A stretch of DNA of 64,000 bases from Euphorbia lathyris. Taxonomy: Eukaryota; Streptophyta; Magnoliopsida; Malpighiales; Euphorbiaceae. Positions 33,803 through 44,187 of the stretch are shown piece after piece. Position 1 is the first letter of the stretch; each line of letters starts with the position of its first letter. A program made the position numbers and the translations under genes. The notes beneath the pieces are model-generated. The model did no database searches. It saw nothing but the letters and a program-made list of their open reading frames with translations, and was not told where the DNA came from. The DNA is taken from assembly GCF_963576675.1 (NCBI RefSeq), contig NC_088915.1, forward strand, positions 39,399,501-39,463,500. Direction: 5' to 3'.

Positions 33803-34876
33803 AAGGCATTAGAGGAGGAGAGAAAAAAACCCGAACCCTTGGAAAAATTCAACGAGACCCGAGTCCTCCCAAAAACCAAAAAAAAACGACTCTAAGACAC
33901 TATCGATCGACTTGATTTGGAATTCCCATTACCGATTGAGAGGTAATAATCCGAGGAACTAGACCCATTTACTCTTTGATTGTATCTTTGTTATTTAGAT
34001 CTCTTTATTTATTTATTTTTGCACTTTTATTGTTTAGATTTGTTAAATTAATTTTCCATTTTACATTTGAATAAGTATTTGGTTTTGATTTTGAAATGAA
34101 AACTTCGTTTTAAATTCCAATACGAACCGTGACCCGATTTATGGGTAGTTCGAGGTTTAAACGTCGTAGATCCGTGTATTTATAAATGTTTTGAACCGTT
34201 ATTTTCAATAAAACGTCGTTTTAGAATCCTCCGTTACAAACCATGACCCAATTTGGGGTAGTTTGGGGGCTAAAATGATAAAATAGAGTAGATCTAATGT
34301 TTTTCATCAAATTTGGAATGTTGAGGGGCTGTTCCTGTGATTTTCCATTTTCTGTCAGTAAATGCAGGTTAGTGACGGATTTTCCGTCAACTCTGCTGGG
34401 ATTTTAAATTAGTCATTGTTTGAGTTTTTTTGGCTTTTTGTTCTTTTATTATGTTATATATATATACATAGTTATGTAATTATTTTATTAAGATTACTTT
34501 GAGGGTATATAAGTTTTCTTTAAACTCATTTAAGCTATATTAATTATTCTTTTTGTGGATTATTTGCTTGGCCCATTTGGGATAACTAATTAGTTGATGT
34601 TTTTGGGTATTAAGTAGTATTTTTTATTATCTATATTTAATGTACATTTGGGGTGGGTTAGTTTCTATATATTTATTATGTAAAAACTATTTTGGGTCAA
34701 ATGTAATTTTTTTTATTTATGAACCATGTTCATTATTTTTACATATTTTTATTAAAATAAAAAGTGTACTATACTTAGCATTATTTTCCCTTTTATTAGT
34801 ACATATCAATAACTATACTGTATATTAGGTTTTTACCTTATTTTCAATCTATATGTATAATTACCATTTTTACCAA

Positions 34877-34877
<1 letters not shown>

Positions 34878-34926
<49 letters not shown>
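34878..34926. repeat. (TA)n microsatellite
   Basis: About 24 uninterrupted TA units lie next to the left end of the foldback element. A shorter TA tract (36675-36687) flanks its right end. Confidence 0.9.
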
Positions 34927-34928
<2 letters not shown>

Positions 34929-36058
34929 AGAGGGCTCTTGTGAGAACCCTTTCCTAGGTGAGAATGTGAGAACCCTTTCCTAGGTGAGAACCACCCAAAA
35001 CTACGTCGTTTTGAGTAGAAAAATAAAAAAAAACGCTGCTGCTTGGGGGGGTCGAACCTAAGACTCTATGTTTACACTTCACACAACTTACCACTGAGCC
35101 AATTACTTTCCTTATAATTTATGTTGCGCGCTGATTAATATACCATTGCCCGTTTAGCTTCTATTGTTTAATTTTGATGCATGCACTTATTAATATCGAT
35201 TAAATATGCATAATAATAAATTATTAATAGAAAAAAAAGAAATGTGCATAATAATGAATTATTAATAGAAAAAAATCTAAGAACATGCTCTAATTTCTTA
35301 TTTATTTAATTCATTTATATTCTTGTAATTTATATTTTAAAATGTTAAGGACGATGTTCTAAATATTGTTACATATGTTCTAAATTTTATAATTTGGGTT
35401 CTAAAAATTAAGTATAATGTTTAAAAAAAAAGATATATGGACCATTTTTACATTTGTTCTATAATATAATTTATAACTCATGTTCTAAAAAATATAACGT
35501 ATGTTCTAAAAAATATAACGTATGTTCTAAAAAATATAACGTATGTTCTAAAGTTTATATTTTGTGCGCCAAAAATTAAGTATAATGTTCTAAAAATATC
35601 AGTAGATATCTCGATCGTTTTTTCATTTGTTCTCTAATATAATTTATAACTCATGCTAAAAAACATAACGTATGTTCTAAAAAATATGCCGTACGTTCTA
35701 AACTTTATAGTTCGTGTTTTAAAAGTTAAAATATATGTTCTAACGTTTGTTTTAAAAAATATATAGTTTATGTTCCAAAAATTTAGTATAATGTTCTAAA
35801 AAAATCAGTAGATATCTGGATCGTTTTTTCATTTGTTCTATAATATAATTTATAATTCATGTTCGAAAAAACATAACACGTGTTCTAAAAAACACAACGT
35901 ATGTTCTAAAAAATATGTCGTACGTTCTAAACTTCATAGTTCGTGTTTTAAAAGTTAAAATATATGTTATAACGTATGTTTTAAAAAATATATATTCTTA
36001 TATAACATAAATTACAAAAATATAAAGGAATTAAATAAATAAGAAATTAGAGCATATT

Positions 36059-36169
36059 GGTTGAGAGCTTACCTATGCCTTAGGAGGTCATGGGTTCGAA
36101 TCACATCCGGGTCTGGTGGGGATTTTTCTTTCTTCTTTAATGTAAGCGCATTGCGCAAATTTAAAAAAA
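36059..36169 (+). mobile_element. tRNA-derived SINE insertion in the foldback right arm
   Basis: The 111-bp insert begins GGTTGAGAGCTTACC (A-box like), has GGGTTCGAATC (B-box) and ends in an A-run. It is flanked by a 26-bp direct repeat (36033-36058 and 36170-36195) ending TTAGAGCATATT. The uninterrupted left arm shows the empty site. Both boxes and the flanking duplication support RNA polymerase III transcription and target-primed insertion. Confidence 0.7.
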
Positions 36170-36361
36170 AAATAAATAAGAAATTAGAGCATATTCTTGG
36201 ATTTTTTTTCTATTAATAATTCATTATTATGCACATTTCTTTTTTTTTCTATTAATAATTCATTATTATGCACTTTTTTTTTCTATTCATAATTCATTAT
36301 TATGCATATTTAATCGATATTAATAAGTGCATGCGTCAAATACTAAACAATGGAAGCTAAA

Positions 36362-36527
36362 GGCCATGAGGGGGTGTAAGGTGTTTCTACCCTTACCGTT
36401 CCCCCTATCGCTCTTTCTCCTCTTCTTTTAGAGGATAGGATTGGGGTTAGCTTTCCTAGGCTAATCCCGGTGTAGTTGCTTTTTTTTTGCTTTGCTTTGC
36501 TTTCCTTTTCTACAAAAAAAAAAAAAA
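36362..36527 (+). mobile_element. 5'-truncated LINE 3' end with target-site duplication
   Basis: The 166-bp insert ends in TTTTCTACA followed by A residues. It is flanked by the 15-bp duplication ACAATGGAAGCTAAA (36347-36361 and 36528-36542). The T-rich GCTTTGCTTTGCTTT tract before the tail is typical of plant L1 3' UTRs. The left foldback arm again shows the pre-insertion sequence. Confidence 0.75.
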
Positions 36528-37772
36528 ACAATGGAAGCTAAAAGGACCGTGGTATATTAAGCAGCGCGCGATATTATAAATAAAAAAAGCAATTGGTTCA
36601 GTGGTAAGTAATATGGAGTGTGGATGAAGAGACCAAGATTCGAATCCCCTAAGTAGTAGCGTTTTTTATTTTATATATATATATAATCATTCTTTTCTTT
36701 TTGGCTTTTTATGCACATATTTCAAATATGCTTGTTTGGTGAGTCTTGGGGTTTAATTTGTTCATCATGGTAAATATGTTCAAGTAAGGATTAATTGAGT
36801 GAAAAAGGGAAAAAACAAACCACAAAAAAGATTTCAATTTGGTTATTTAAACTAGAGGTTTCTAGATGTTCCAAAAAGTAGATAAAAGATTTTTAACTCT
36901 TTATCATTTTTAAACGACTTCCTAAAATATCACGTCTTGAAACCTTAATTCGTTCCAACGACGGATTAAACGAACCTTGTAATTAAGAACACTTTTTTTA
37001 AATAATGGAGTTTTAAATCGCTTTCTATTTCAACGGTCTTGTACAAAAATAAACGGATTTGTATGCTTAATCACGTTTTCGGTTGAATGTGCATTTTTCA
37101 CGTTTTTGAGCACTTGAATCGTTCCAACGACGATTCGAGTGAAAAGCAAGTAAATCAACGGGATTTTGAAACGTGCCTAAATCGTTCCAACGGCGATTAA
37201 GGCACGAACCATGTAAGTAAACACGTTTTTTGGGGAGAGATACTAGTTTAGATTTGATATGTATGACTTAGAAGGATATTCATATGTTGTAATTAATCAA
37301 TTCTTCTACCTCCCTCCTTCTTCTACATACTCTAAATTCCTGTAAATGGGTGATTCTTTACTAAAATGGCTTTCAATAATATATGCTTAAAATGGTTTTC
37401 AAAATGAGAAAGAAAAGGTTTCAAATGAATTTTAAACTTAAAGAAATATGCGATTAGTCCGTTAGCGCCTAACATGCTAAGTAGGAGGCCGGTGGTTCAG
37501 AACCGGGCGACGTCGGGGTTAGTAGCCTTTCTCCAGAAAGGAGCTAGCTTTCTCGGCTCATACCTAATTTTCGAAACCCTCACCGGTCTCCCGTAAGGGA
37601 TCGGTGTTCATTTCCCATTCGTGGGTGGTGACTCTTCTATACTCCGAGCTCCGGTCCTATCGAGCAGCTTGATTCCATGATTGGTTGCTTTCGGCGCCAA
37701 TCACAACATCTGTAGTCAACGGTGTCCACCCCCCGGGTCTTCTGGGCGAGGCCGCGACACCTACATCACCCC

Positions 37773-37780
37773 TATATAAA
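37773..37780 (+). promoter_or_regulatory. TATA box upstream of accessory ORF B (copy 3)
   Basis: TATATAAA is identical in context to 3708-3715 of copy 1 and lies 214 bp before the ATG at 37994. The solo LTR now separates it from its palindrome. Confidence 0.45.
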
Positions 37781-37993
37781 CCTATCACTTACACAAACAT
37801 CACATCACCTTCAATTTTCACCAATTACACACTCTAAACTCTTCCCAATACAATTACTTTTGTTCTTCCCAATTTATTCACCCTTATTCATCATCTTCCT
37901 CCTTCATTCAAACCATTACTTTCATTTACACAAAACCTTTCATCTTTTGATATTTCTCTCTACTTTCATACATATTTTCAATATCAAAACACC

Positions 37994-38283
37994 ATGCCTA
38001 GAACAAAAGTATCCGCCAACAAAACCAAAGCCACCGAAGCAAACCGTCTTCGAGTGCAATATGGAGCTATTTTCAACATCGAGTCCGAAGCGGAAGGAAA
38101 ACGCTACCTTCACTTCTCCGGAACCAAGATGGAGTTCGTCGATATGCCGTTTATCCGCTTCGATACGGTAAATGAGTTATCCTTCTCCGAACGGATTAAT
38201 GAATTTCTTACTATTCTTGGATGGAATACTTTTGCTAGCATGCGGTTTCCGCACAATGATGAGTATATACTTGAGTTTTTAGG
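37994..38283 (+). pseudogene. Gy-I accessory ORF B, copy 3, N-terminal fragment
   Basis: MPRTKVSANKTKATEANRLR through FDTVNELSFSERINEFLTILGWNTFASMRFP matches copy 1 closely, with no stop in 96 codons. It ends at LEFLGT, where sequence changes to the complement of Gy-I RT. Three quarters of the protein is missing. Confidence 0.8.
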
Positions 38284-39429
38284 TACACAATGGATCTGAC
38301 TGACCCATTCATTATCCGAGATTGGATAAATGATTCCATCATCTAAAAGTTTAGTAATCTCATTTTTTACTACTTCTTTCATATTCGGATTTAAGCGTCT
38401 TTGCATATCCGCTTTAGGTGGCTTATCTTCTTCTAAGTGAATTCTGTGCATTACAATACTAGGATTAATTCTTTTCAAGTCTGAAATTTGCCATCCCATA
38501 CTTCCTATCCTATTTCTAACAACTTCTTTCAATTTTTCTTCTTGATCATTCGTTAACTTGTTAGAGATAATTATAGGTAGAGAATCGCCTTCGCCTAAGA
38601 AAGCGTACCTCAAATGGTTTGATAACTCTTTAAGTTCCAATTTAGGGGGTATTACAATTGAAGGCGGAACTGGTCCATCTTCTCGAATCAAAGGCTCTGG
38701 GTCCTTATCTTCTAATTCTTCACTCATTATTGGTTCTATTATTTTTTCTTTTTGAATAATGTCATTGACACATTCTTCAACTAAGTCGAGTTTCATACAA
38801 GCGAATTCCTCCATAGGATATTTCATCACTTTGTTCATATCAAACTCGATCTTATCGTCTCCTATCCTTAAAACTACTTTCCCTTCCGACACATCAACTA
38901 GAGCACGTCCCGTGTTCATAAATGGTCTACCAAATATTAGTGGACAATTAACGTCATATGCAAAATCTAATATAACGAAATCGGTAGGAAAAATAAATTT
39001 GTCAACTTTAACTAAAACGTCTTCAATTATACCATATGGTCTTTTAGTGGTTTGATCCGCTAATTGCAAAACCATATTGGTACGTTTGATATCTTCTTCT
39101 AAACCTAACTTGTTAAAAATAGATAATGGAATTAAGTTTATACTTGCTCCTAAATCACAAAGACAACTTGGGAATTCAATATCTCCCAATTTATACGGAA
39201 TTGTAAAACATCCGGGATCCTTGAGTTTAGTAGGAAAATTACTCGACACTATTGAACTACAGTCTTCAGTTAGTGAAATGGATGAAATTCCTTCCCAACT
39301 AATTTTCTTTGAAATTAAATCTTTTAAGAACTTACCATAGTTAGGAATTTGCGTAATCGCATCCATAAACGTCAAATTAATGTGCAAATTTTTAAGTTTA
39401 TCCAAAAATGTTAAAAGTTGTTTGTCATA
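38284..39429 (-). pseudogene. Gy-I protease and RT N-terminus, copy 4
   Basis: An open frame runs from FMDAITQIPNYGKFLKDL through protease (LCDLGASINLIPLSIFNKLGL, IFGRPFMNTGRALVDV), linker, and RT start (HRIHLEEDKPPKADMQRRLNP, WVSQIHCVPK). The shared TGA of copies 2 and 3 is a glycine codon here (RNRIGSMGW), so this copy shows the ancestral state. The frame is open to 38110, but the last 58 or so residues are the reverse complement of ORF B and not protein-coding. Confidence 0.8.
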
Positions 39430-40857
39430 GTCCTTATTTCAGACTTTGTGTGGAAAAGGTGGTTTGGGTACAAAACTTTTTGTACTTGAGTCAATTGGTG
39501 AACTTTTTGTGTTTGAAGTATCTTCTTTGGATTTTGGTAAATCAGTTCCTGGTAAAGTCAAATCTCCGGGCATTTCCGGAACTAAGTAATTTTTCCTTGA
39601 ACGAAGAGTGATAGCCTTTACATGCTCTTTCGGCTTTTCTTCCGTGTGGTTGGGAAGACTTCCCTCTTTTCGGGATGCAATTGATTTAGCAATTTGGCCA
39701 ATTTGAACCTCCAAATTATGGATGCTAGATGAGTGGTTTTTAATAAGCTGATCGAATTTATTTTCGATCCGTTTAAAACCATCGTCGTGATTACTTATTT
39801 TTCCACCGATAGCATCTATAAATTTGTCGATTTTAGAAGATAAAGTGCTAATCGTATCTCTTGATTGATTTTGATAATTATTGGTACGATTTTGATTAGC
39901 ATTGACATTATTAGTATTATCTTTCCAGTTAAAGTTAGGATGATTTCTCCATCCAGGATTATAGGTATTAGAATAAGGGTTATTAGTTTGGTTTTGCCCT
40001 TGGACAAAATTTACCTGTTCGATCTCACTCATACCTTCATAATCCACATCCGTTTGGATTGGATTTCCGTTAGAATCGCATGGTGCCATAAACCTATCAA
40101 TTTTGTGCGATAAGGCAGAAAATTGGGCTTGTAACATCACAACTGGATCAAGATTCACTATACCTTTAACCGATGATGTTGTTGAGGATGATGGTTTTGC
40201 CACCGGTATATGTCCACGATCTGCGGGCCACATACTGCTGTTGATTGCCATTTCCTCCAAAAGTTCTCTTGCTTAGGCAGATGTCTTCTTCATAAATAGC
40301 CCTCCCGACATATCATCTAATGAACCTCTAGTTGTAGGATTTAATCCATTATAAAATGTTTGCATTAAAAGTGCATCGGGCAATTGATGATGCGGGCATA
40401 AACGCTGAAGTTATTTAAAACGTTCCCAAGTCTCATAAAGAATTTCGTTATCATTTTGAGAAAAAGATGTTAACTCTTTTATGACTCTTGCGGTTTTTGC
40501 TAAAGGAAAATATTTTGATAAAAATGCTTGGGCAAGTTGGTCCCAAGTTTTGAATGTTGCGCCTGGCTTAGAAGTTAACCATTCTTTGGCTCTATCCTTC
40601 AAAGTGAAAGGAAAGAGGCGAAGTTTGATTGCTTCGGCAGTCACATCAAGTATTTTAAAAGTGTCACAAATTTCAAGGAAATTTGTCAAATGGGTATTAG
40701 GATTTTCGTTAGGCAACCCATAAAATGCTACATTATTTTGCAACATATTAAGCAATACTAGCTTAATTTCAAATTGGTTTGCATTTATTTGGGGTCTAAC
40801 TAAGCTATTGGTTACACCGGCCACTCCCAGCTTAGCGTAATCCATAAATGTTGCCAT
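39430..40857 (-). pseudogene. Gy-I gag, copy 4
   Basis: The gag start is MATFMDYAKLGVAGV. The capsid-like region has LNMLQNNVAFYGLPNENPNTHLTNF, PFTLKDRAKEWL, AQAFLSKYFPLAKTARV and the FSQNDNEILYETWERFK helix, and ends at TAA (about 40411). Reading continues LQRLCPHHQLPDALLMQTFYNGLNPTTR and, after another stop near 40275, ARELLEEMAINSSMWPA, the N-rich region and ITLRSRKNYLVPEMPG. A CGA-to-TGA change after FPHKV (39439-39441) is the third break. Each break is a point change; no large deletion is seen. Confidence 0.8.
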
Positions 40858-41151
40858 ATTTTCTGGCTATGTATTTGTTTTTAATGGAGTCTTATTTTTG
40901 TTTTTCTTGTTTTTCTTGATGGTTTTTTCAATTTCTGGGTCTAGCGGTTTTGGTGGAATGCCTGAATTTCGAGAACTGCGCATGAACTTGAAATCTCAAA
41001 TGAACCGAAACTACCTTCAAAACAGAAGTTTGAAAAATAAATATGTTAGTAAATTAAAATTTATAAATTACAAAAGTTAAAATAAGTATGTATAAACCTA
41101 GATTCGAAATAAAATACGAAAAATCTAAATTTTTGTTAAAAATTTTGGTGT

Positions 41152-41169
41152 TCCCCGGCAACGGCGCCA
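41152..41169 (-). other. primer binding site, tRNA-Asp
   Basis: On the minus strand TGGCGCCGTTGCCGGGGA is an exact complement of the plant tRNA-Asp 3' end. It lies seven bases after the LTR end. This identifies the primer for the whole Gy-I family. Confidence 0.9.
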
Positions 41170-41175
41170 AAAACT

Positions 41176-42658
41176 TATTGAGCGATTTCCGCAAGTGCAC
41201 GGTTTTGCTTGTAGTAATAAAAAGATATCGATCCCACAGGGAACGTTTTTCAACAAAAACTTATTAAAGTGTGTATCTATACGACTTTAAGGTTTATATA
41301 AATAGATAATCGTTATTTGAAATTGGGTTTGAAATTGATAGAATAAGAATTAGATTAGAATGTGTAGAATGTTAGAAATCAAATTCTGTTTTGAGTATAA
41401 ATTTACAAAACAGAAACGTTTAGTGCTTTAGAAAAGGGAATAAATGTATTCGTTTGCATTAAGCAAAGAAAACAACTTTAAACTTTGTATAAATTATAAA
41501 AATGTAATAACGTAAACTCCTTCAATTAAAAGGCTTTGAACCGCAGACAATCCTCCTACGGTCGGGTTAGATTGCTACCTTAACCAAAATTAATACTTTT
41601 GCAAGAATCAATTTGCCTAAGTGTTCAACAAAGTTTCCTTGTAAAGATATTGAATTCAACTACGTATTAATGAAAACACCAGAACTCACTTCGGGTCAAT
41701 TACAGAAGTGCTACATAAAAATATATTGAATTGCATGAACTTTATTAGATGAAGTATGAATTTGATACAAGTTTACAGAGAAAAAGAAGCATGGAATCTT
41801 TCGTCGACTTTCAAGTGAACGGGTTGTCAATCCTTTCCTTGAAACTCGATTAGAGTTTGTTAGGCTCCTGGGTCGAATCCTCTACTAAATCTTCTCGCTG
41901 AATCTTCGAAATAGTGACGGGTACTTCTACTACCAAAATGTAAACTAATATGAACAAATCTTAATCTAAATCTAAATGCTACTGTGTTTGTAATTTTTTG
42001 ATAAATAATGTATGTACATCATATTGCTTTTTACAAAATCGAATTCCTAACTCTGAATTGCTTGACTCAGAATTTCTGCATTAATTCTGTACTAACTCTT
42101 CTCTTCAAAATTTCTATCTCTTCAACTCTGAAATCAACTCTTTATTTATAGATGTTGAAGAGTCGGGTCTAAGGAACGTGTCTGCTGCGAAGAGATGTTC
42201 TTATCCAATCGAACGGACGCGTTTCTTTGAAAACGAACAAGTGTATATAGTGCTTCCTGAAAATCTGATCTTACCGAGGATGTAAATTCTCGTCCGAGAA
42301 TGGGGGAACAGATTTTCAGCCTTCGAAATGATAAGGGGGAGAGCTGGGCGACGCGTGTCGCGGCCGAGAATGGAGGATTCTCGGTCACGACATGGGATTA
42401 ATTTCCTCCGTCTTGACTTCATCCTCGTCCTCATTTCGGTGCGTTTGATTTTCGTCATCTTTGACTCCTCTTGTAGGGTTTTTCCTTCCTTTTTTGACCT
42501 CTTTTCATTCCTATTTGGATTTTACCAAATATTTAGGTACCTTGCATGAAAGAACATATTTGAACATAAAAGTACTTGAAATAGATATAAACAGCACGAT
42601 TTTATAGCAAAATTGATGTAAATATTAATGATATTTTAGGTATATTTTGGGCTTAACA
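41176..42658 (-). repeat. Gy-I 5' LTR, copy 4 (1483 bp)
   Basis: On the minus strand it starts TGTTAAGCCC (at 42658) and ends near TCAATA (41176). It carries the palindrome at 42357-42391 (GTCGCGGCCGAGAAT / ATTCTCGGTCACGAC, 5-bp gap GGAGG) and a TATA box TATAAATA at 42150-42143. These are 207 bp apart, as in the other two Gy-I LTRs. Confidence 0.85.
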
Positions 42659-43033
42659 ACTTAGAATCTTAAGAACACACGGAAGTTGACTTAAGTGAGT
42701 CCAAAGCAGAGACCTTGACTTCACTATATTACATTCATGAATAAATAGGTTAAATTTATGTTGTAAGCAACCTGTTCCTACCTTGGCTCAACCTCTTCCT
42801 CCATTCTATTGTCACAAACCAACAAGTAGTAAGTCGTTCGCGTTTAGTCATTTCCAGTAAAACCATAAAAATCATTTTTCAACCAAAGAAAGAAGCTACG
42901 TTACTACGAACACCCTATTTTATAAAGTTTTTCTGTTAAAGTTATTCATCAATCCCTGAGGAGACGATACTCTACTTACTGAAATATTACTTGTATCTAG
43001 TGCACTTGTTATAGTCTACTTTTAGGACAACAT
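42659..43033 (+). repeat. fragment of an LTR 3' end from a related gypsy element
   Basis: It contains AATCCCTGAGGAGACGATACTC..TTACTTGTATCTAGTGCACTTG, the pattern found near the 3' end of many plant LTRs (compare GTTCCCTGTGGGA..GTGCACTTGC at 8166-8216). No ends or coding sequence can be set; it is cut by copy 4 on one side and by Tat pol on the other. Confidence 0.35.
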
Positions 43034-44187
43034 ATAATATGATTGAAAAGACATGCGTAGCAATGGTGTGGCTAACAAAGAAGCTGCGACACTATTTTCA
43101 ATCCTATAAGGTGATCATCATTTCCCGAATGGACCCCGTGAAGTATCTGTACCAAACTCCATCCTTAACGGGAAAGCTTGCTTGTTGGTTGTTGCTTCTA
43201 TCTGAGTTCGACATTGAATATGTAACGAAGAAGGTTATCAAGGGAAGAGCCATAGCTGAGTTTCTGGCTAATCAACCTCTAAGCGCGGAAGAAGAAGAAA
43301 TAAACTATGACGTCCCCAATGAACATCTGAATGCGATAGAGGTCATACCGTGGAAAATGTACTTCGATGGAGTGGTCAATTCAAATGGAGCGGGTGTAGG
43401 AGTGTTACTTATCACACCGGAAGGGGAAAGGATCCCAATGGCGAAGAATTTATTGTTCCCTCTCACCAACAATATGGCTGAGTATGAAGCATGCATATAC
43501 GGGTTGGAATCATTAGCTGCACTCGGAGCATCGTATGTTGAGATTTGGGGTGACTCGAAGTTGATCATCGAATAAGCTCAGGGAAATTGGGAGGTGAGAG
43601 AAGAAAGGTTGTGCCCGTACCTAGACCTTTTGGGAGGATTAGCACAAAGGTTCAGAGAATGGCGGTTCTATCATGTGGCACGAGCTCAGAACCAAGCAGT
43701 TGATGCTTTGGCTACTCTGGTGTCAGTTTGGGATAATCCGCGGAATCTGGCTTCGAAGCCAGTAGTGTTGCGAAGGTCTCACAAGCCATACTACAAAGAC
43801 ATAATGTTGTTGGAGGTGGATGAGAAGCCTTGGTATTTCGATATCATGAACTTCATGAAAGGCAGAACTTATCCGGCAGAATCGGAACCGAGGGATCAGG
43901 CCGTGATTCGAAAATTAGCCCAACAAGTCGTCATCCATAATGACTTGCTTTACAAAAGGCACATCGATGGGTTGCAACTAAGATGCTTAGATGAAGGAGA
44001 AGCTCGCGAAGCGATGGAGTCGATGCACTCGGGAATTTGTGGAGCCCACATGGAAGAAGTAGTGTTGGTAAAGAAAATCTTAAGACATTGCTTTTATTGG
44101 CTCACCATGGAGAGAGATTGCCACGAATATGCGAAGAAATGTCATGATTGTCAGATCCATGAAGATTATAACCACTTGCCGGCAATG
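43034..44187 (+). pseudogene. Tat RNase H, archaeal-type RNase H and integrase zinc finger (first block)
   Basis: Gypsy RNase H C-terminus (KTCVAMVWLTKKLRHYFQSY, LSEFDIEYVTKKVIKGRA) precedes the second RNase H. In that domain KMYFDGVVNSNGAGVGVLLITPEG, NNMAEYEACIYGLESL and IWGDSKLIIE carry its D, E and D. A CAA-to-TAA at 43573-43575 splits the domain; the rest is VREERLCPYLDL and RAQNQAVDALATLVS. The integrase zinc region is HSGICGAHMEEVV..CHDCQIH. Reading passes in frame at about 44187 into unrelated protease-RT linker sequence, so 43594-45648 is one 684-codon chimeric frame. Confidence 0.75.

Larger units (their letters stand above)
35020..36675. mobile_element. foldback (long terminal inverted repeat) element, unclassified
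   Basis: The left arm at about 35020-35345 is repeated inverted at about 35990-36675. The right arm is longer because it carries two later insertions (36059-36195 and 36362-36542). Matching landmarks include ACGCT(G/A)CT(G/A)CTT, CTTACCACTGA(G/A)CCAATT, GCGCGCTG(A/C)TTAATATACCA, GCATGCACTTATTAATATCGATTAAATATGC and TTCTTATTTATTTAATTC. The centre is AT-rich with TTCTAAAAAATATA-type repeats, including a perfect 21-bp unit three times at 35481-35543. Each arm carries tRNA-like A-box (36593-36604; 35091-35102 on minus) and B-box (36637-36647; 35050-35058 on minus) sequences pointing outward. A 26-bp unit is duplicated head-to-tail at 34939-34990 beside the left end. No transposase is present. Confidence 0.6.
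33034..37765 (+). mobile_element. solo LTR of an Ogre/Tat-like Ty3/gypsy element (4732 bp including nested insertions)
   Basis: It begins TGTAGACACCGGGG and ends GACACCTACA (TGTAG..CTACA inverted ends) and is flanked by a 5-bp target duplication TCACC (33029-33033 and 37766-37770). Flanking sequence is continuous Gy-I A-B gap when the insert is removed. No primer site, gag or pol lies inside, so it is a solo LTR left by recombination. LTRs of this size are typical of Ogre-type elements. It contains a palindrome cluster (33508-33802), a TATA box TATAAATA at 33784, a TA microsatellite and a 1.7-kb foldback element. A 16-bp motif CGTTCCAACGACGATT recurs near 36950, 37120 and 37183. Confidence 0.8.
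17128..38283 (+). mobile_element. Gy-I copy 3, split by two nested insertions
   Basis: The original order is LTR 17128-18654, primer site, gag 18971-20438, [Cop-I 20439-27275], protease to integrase 27276-30682, accessory ORF A 31402-32330, [solo LTR 33034-37765], and accessory ORF B start 37994-38283. It ends at an inverted junction with Gy-I copy 4. It is the only copy that shows pol, A and B in order, and so defines the family layout. Confidence 0.8.
38284..42658 (-). mobile_element. Gy-I copy 4, 5' half on the minus strand
   Basis: Reading on the minus strand: LTR 42658-41176, tRNA-Asp primer site 41169-41152, gag 40857-39430, protease and RT start 39429-38284. The element stops at the junction with ORF B of copy 3. 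It has the best preserved 5' region of the family, including an exact tRNA-Asp primer site. Confidence 0.85.

Noticed and set aside
34928..35020. Helitron 5' terminus
   Set aside because: The segment lacks a clear TC start and no CTRR hairpin end was found; inverted arms argue for a foldback element.
36059..36110. Genuine tRNA gene
   Set aside because: A- and B-box sequences are present, but no cloverleaf can be folded with a proper acceptor stem, and target duplications flank the unit as for a SINE.
38110..38283. C-terminal extension of the 431-codon minus-strand pol frame
   Set aside because: It is the exact antisense of accessory ORF B (compare the antisense of 4042-4251), open by chance across an inversion joint.
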